22,023 bases of DNA, taken from contig ATSW01087208.1 of the NCBI GenBank assembly GCA_000444245.1, forward strand, positions 1-22,023. The letters are read 5' to 3'. The stretch is from Botryllus schlosseri (lineage: Eukaryota; Chordata; Ascidiacea; Stolidobranchia; Styelidae). The notes beneath the pieces were generated by a model, which saw only the letters and a list, made by a program, of their open reading frames with translations, did not search any database and was not told the DNA's origin. Positions within the stretch are counted from its first letter, which is position 1; every line of letters begins with the position of its first letter. Positions 20,191 to 22,023 of the stretch are shown here, piece by piece. The translations under genes and the position numbers were made by a program.

Positions 20191-20469
20191 GTGGCGAGAT
20201 AGCGCAGTGGTATAATCCGCGGCTGCAACACCAATGGGTGCGGGTTCGAGTCCGACCGAGGTCGACTTCAGAATTCCGATACCTAAGTGTTGGAGGTTTA
20301 CCTAGACTCCTCCTCGCCACCTCATCCGCGTCAGCGGTGTCTTACAAAAGCCTAGAGGTGGGCCGTGCTATAAGTCGGCAGTTACGGAAAATAAGAAGAA
20401 TATCGGCCTGGTGTAAATGACCGTAGTAGTCGACAAACACCATGAATACCCCAAAACAAACAAACAAAC
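20191..20469 (+). mobile_element. tRNA-derived SINE, about 279 bp
   Basis: The head has RNA polymerase III promoter boxes: box A TAGCGCAGTGG (20200-20210) and a perfect box B GGTTCGAGTCC (20243-20253), 32 bp apart as in a tRNA. A tRNA-unrelated body of about 190 bp follows, and the end is CCCCAAAACAAACAAACAAA, an (AAAC)n tail. An 11-bp target duplication TATAGATAACT flanks it (20180-20190 and 20470-20480). The insertion went into the left arm of the foldback at 20470-20520. I do not recognise the body as a named central domain. Confidence 0.9.
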
Positions 20470-20520
20470 TATAGATAACTAACCTACTTAGGTTAGTTAT
20501 CCGTAGGTTAGTTATCTATA
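20470..20520. mobile_element. 51-bp foldback element, host of the SINE insertion
   Basis: Near-perfect inverted arms TATAGATAACTAACCTAC (20470-20487) and GTAGGTTAGTTATCTATA (20503-20520). The inner loop repeats GGTTAGTTATC. The left tip was duplicated by the SINE, so the original element was split. Block 1 lacks both SINE and foldback at the matching place (about 9133), so both arrived after the large duplication, foldback first. Confidence 0.75.
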
Positions 20521-20859
20521 GCATCTATAATCACACGTACTCGAATCAGAATTGAGTCGAGCATTGAGGTACGGTTTTTACGGGTACTAAAATTATCCGC
20601 CGATTGACACTGCGAGTTATTTTAACAAATAGAATCATAGTTTCAATACTTCCTCTTGCTGGAAACCTTAAAAGCTAAACACATCCTATAGCTTTAGCAC
20701 AAGGCTGCGTCGGTTGGCGGAAGCGGCATTTCCTTGAAATAGTGATTGATGCTCAGTATGGAGTAGATATGTTCGAAAAATACCAGAATATCTTCAATGT
20801 CAAGTTACCGGTATTACGTTTTTGTGGTCACATAAGTTTGCGTATGTGAACTTGCTAGT

Positions 20860-21651
20860 CAGAGGTTCTCAACCGCGGGTCCGTGAAGCATTTTCTTCTT
20901 CTTCTCTTTCTTTTTCTTCTGCTTCTAAATTTTCAAAATGATTAATAAACTAATTTGTATTTCTTTAAATTAGGGAAATCGTGAGGCAGATTCACTTCAT
21001 CGCTGCTAAAACTTCAGGTCTCACATCAACAGAATGGACGTTTTGTTGGGGTTAGTAGTGAAATATAAAAGTCGCAGTCGTGCAGGTCAATCAGGGTATT
21101 TCGAAATGTTTGAAAAACCCATATTCTCCTGTGATATACATAACCAATATTCCGGAATAACTTATAAAGATTAGCTGCTTGATAGAAACGACTAGGCTGA
21201 ACGTTGTATGTTCATTAAAAAATATGTTTTTCAATTTTGGTTCCATATATGTTGCCATTATACCCAAATGTCTCGTCGGAAGCGTTACGCGTTATTATTA
21301 TATTCGCCATCACATTTATTGGCGGAAATGGATTTTCGAATCTCGCTCATATCAAATCGAAGACGTGGATTTTCGAGACACAATCACGTATTTCAAGAAA
21401 TGCAGCTATACACTGCTACAGAAATCGCTTTCAAATAAAAGTCTACGCAATTTCTACATAAACAGTATGATGTTATTTTGAAGAAAAGGCATTCGCTGCT
21501 GTTTATCACTAGCCCACAGTTGATATTCGCACAAGACAAGATGACGGTTGCACGATAATTGAGCTAGATTTGCTCTAAAACTTTGGGGGTCCGCGGGGGT
21601 CCGTGACGGTTCAAAAGGGGTCCGTGAAGACAAAAAGTTTGAGAACCACTG
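20860..21651. mobile_element. Charlie-like hAT element, 792 bp, non-autonomous
   Basis: The ends CAGAGGTTCTCAA and TTGAGAACCACTG, with GGTCCGTGAAG words next to each, are typical of a widespread hAT group that begins CAGTGGTTCTCAA. The target duplication is TGCTAG-T (20853-20859) and TGCTAGAT (21652-21659), one base having been lost on the left. The interior has a pyrimidine tract (20891-20926) and AT-rich DNA; a 100-codon frame at 21179-21481 shows no transposase motif I can recognise. It lies just past the end of the duplicated block. Confidence 0.85.
20891..20926 (+). repeat. Pyrimidine (TTC-rich) tract
   Basis: About 36 bases of almost pure T and C, mostly TTC and CTT units, inside the hAT element next to its left end. 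Confidence 0.75.
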
Positions 21652-21659
21652 TGCTAGAT

Positions 21660-22023
21660 CACATATGATGTTATAACGTAATAAGGATCAGTGCTCGACT
21701 GGAAGCCTAAAATTCGCCTCAGAATCGAATCAATCAGGTACTCAGGCCGAGCCCTAGTTGCGACGCATGATCAGTCCTAAACGAAGCGGTCAATTATAAA
21801 GATTTACAGCCTCTATTATGGCGTAGTCACATGAGTACGCAGGAAAACCTACAAGAATACTATGAAAAAGCAGTATACGTTACTGACTATGAACACGTCT
21901 GAGTAAAGCTATATAACCTATATTTCACTAGAGCAGCACGCGAAATATCGCGAGACCGGTGAAGGTCAAACCTTGCCTTCATGTAATCCGACACGAATGA
22001 CGAAAATGAAGCCAGGGGAAGGA
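21660..22023. other. Right end of window, no gene seen
   Basis: No coding frame or RNA signature. GGCCGAGCCCTA (about 21745-21756) is a rough inverted match to TAGGGTTGGACA at 20146-20157, which may mark the two ends of an older element interrupted by the SINE and the hAT element. No target duplication supports that. Confidence 0.35.

Larger units (their letters stand above)
12914..20805 (+). repeat. Tandem segmental duplication, block 2
   Basis: This is the second copy of the JAK-containing segment, in direct orientation about 12.9 kb downstream of block 1. Coding parts are mostly above 90 percent identical by eye, and flanking parts are lower with many small indels. Private insertions here are the foldback at 18286-18333, the 206-bp insert at 19554-19759 and the SINE plus foldback at 20180-20520. 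The amount of divergence argues against two unmerged alleles of one locus, but I cannot exclude an assembly artefact in a very polymorphic species. Confidence 0.9.

Noticed and set aside
20191-20262. Possible functional tRNA gene (perfect box B)
   Set aside because: It continues without a break into a tRNA-unrelated body, an (AAAC)n tail and flanking target duplications, and I could not fold a convincing cloverleaf. It is a SINE head.

Overview
The window looks like nuclear DNA of an animal, probably a marine invertebrate. It carries a complete Janus kinase (JAK), a family confined to animals. Its non-coding DNA is full of short hAT-type DNA transposons, a tRNA-derived SINE and many TAGGCCTA-like words. 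I cannot name the species. The abundance of such words loosely suggests an invertebrate deuterostome, which is an inference only.

Layout: (1) 1-201, upstream region with a TATA-rich stretch. (2) 202-3645, one uninterrupted open reading frame for a 1147-residue JAK (FERM, SH2-like, pseudokinase, tyrosine kinase) with no intron. (3) 3646-9389, non-coding 3' flank carrying two young hAT insertions (7126-7688, 8617-9079). (4) 9390-12913, spacer between the duplicated blocks. It opens with a roughly 125-bp relic of a JAK kinase domain and holds two more hAT-type elements (10029-10359, 10474-11436). (5) 13104-16536, a second JAK copy broken by one nonsense codon and one frameshift. (6) 16537-20805, its 3' flank, homologous to 3646-9389 but with its own insertions: a 48-bp foldback element, a 206-bp insert with an A-rich end, and a tRNA-SINE nested in another foldback element. 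(7) 20806-22023, sequence beyond the duplicated block, containing a Charlie-like hAT element (20860-21651).

The main event is therefore a tandem segmental duplication: 1-9389 is homologous to about 12914-20805. The empty target sites of the copy-1 insertions can be read in copy 2, and the reverse holds for the foldback element, so these insertions followed the duplication. The relic at 9403 shows that at least three JAK units once lay here. The intact gene should act in cytokine-receptor/STAT-type signalling. The second copy still has a complete, in-frame tyrosine kinase domain downstream of its lesions. I found no rRNA, functional tRNA, CRISPR, viral element or bacterial-type operon.
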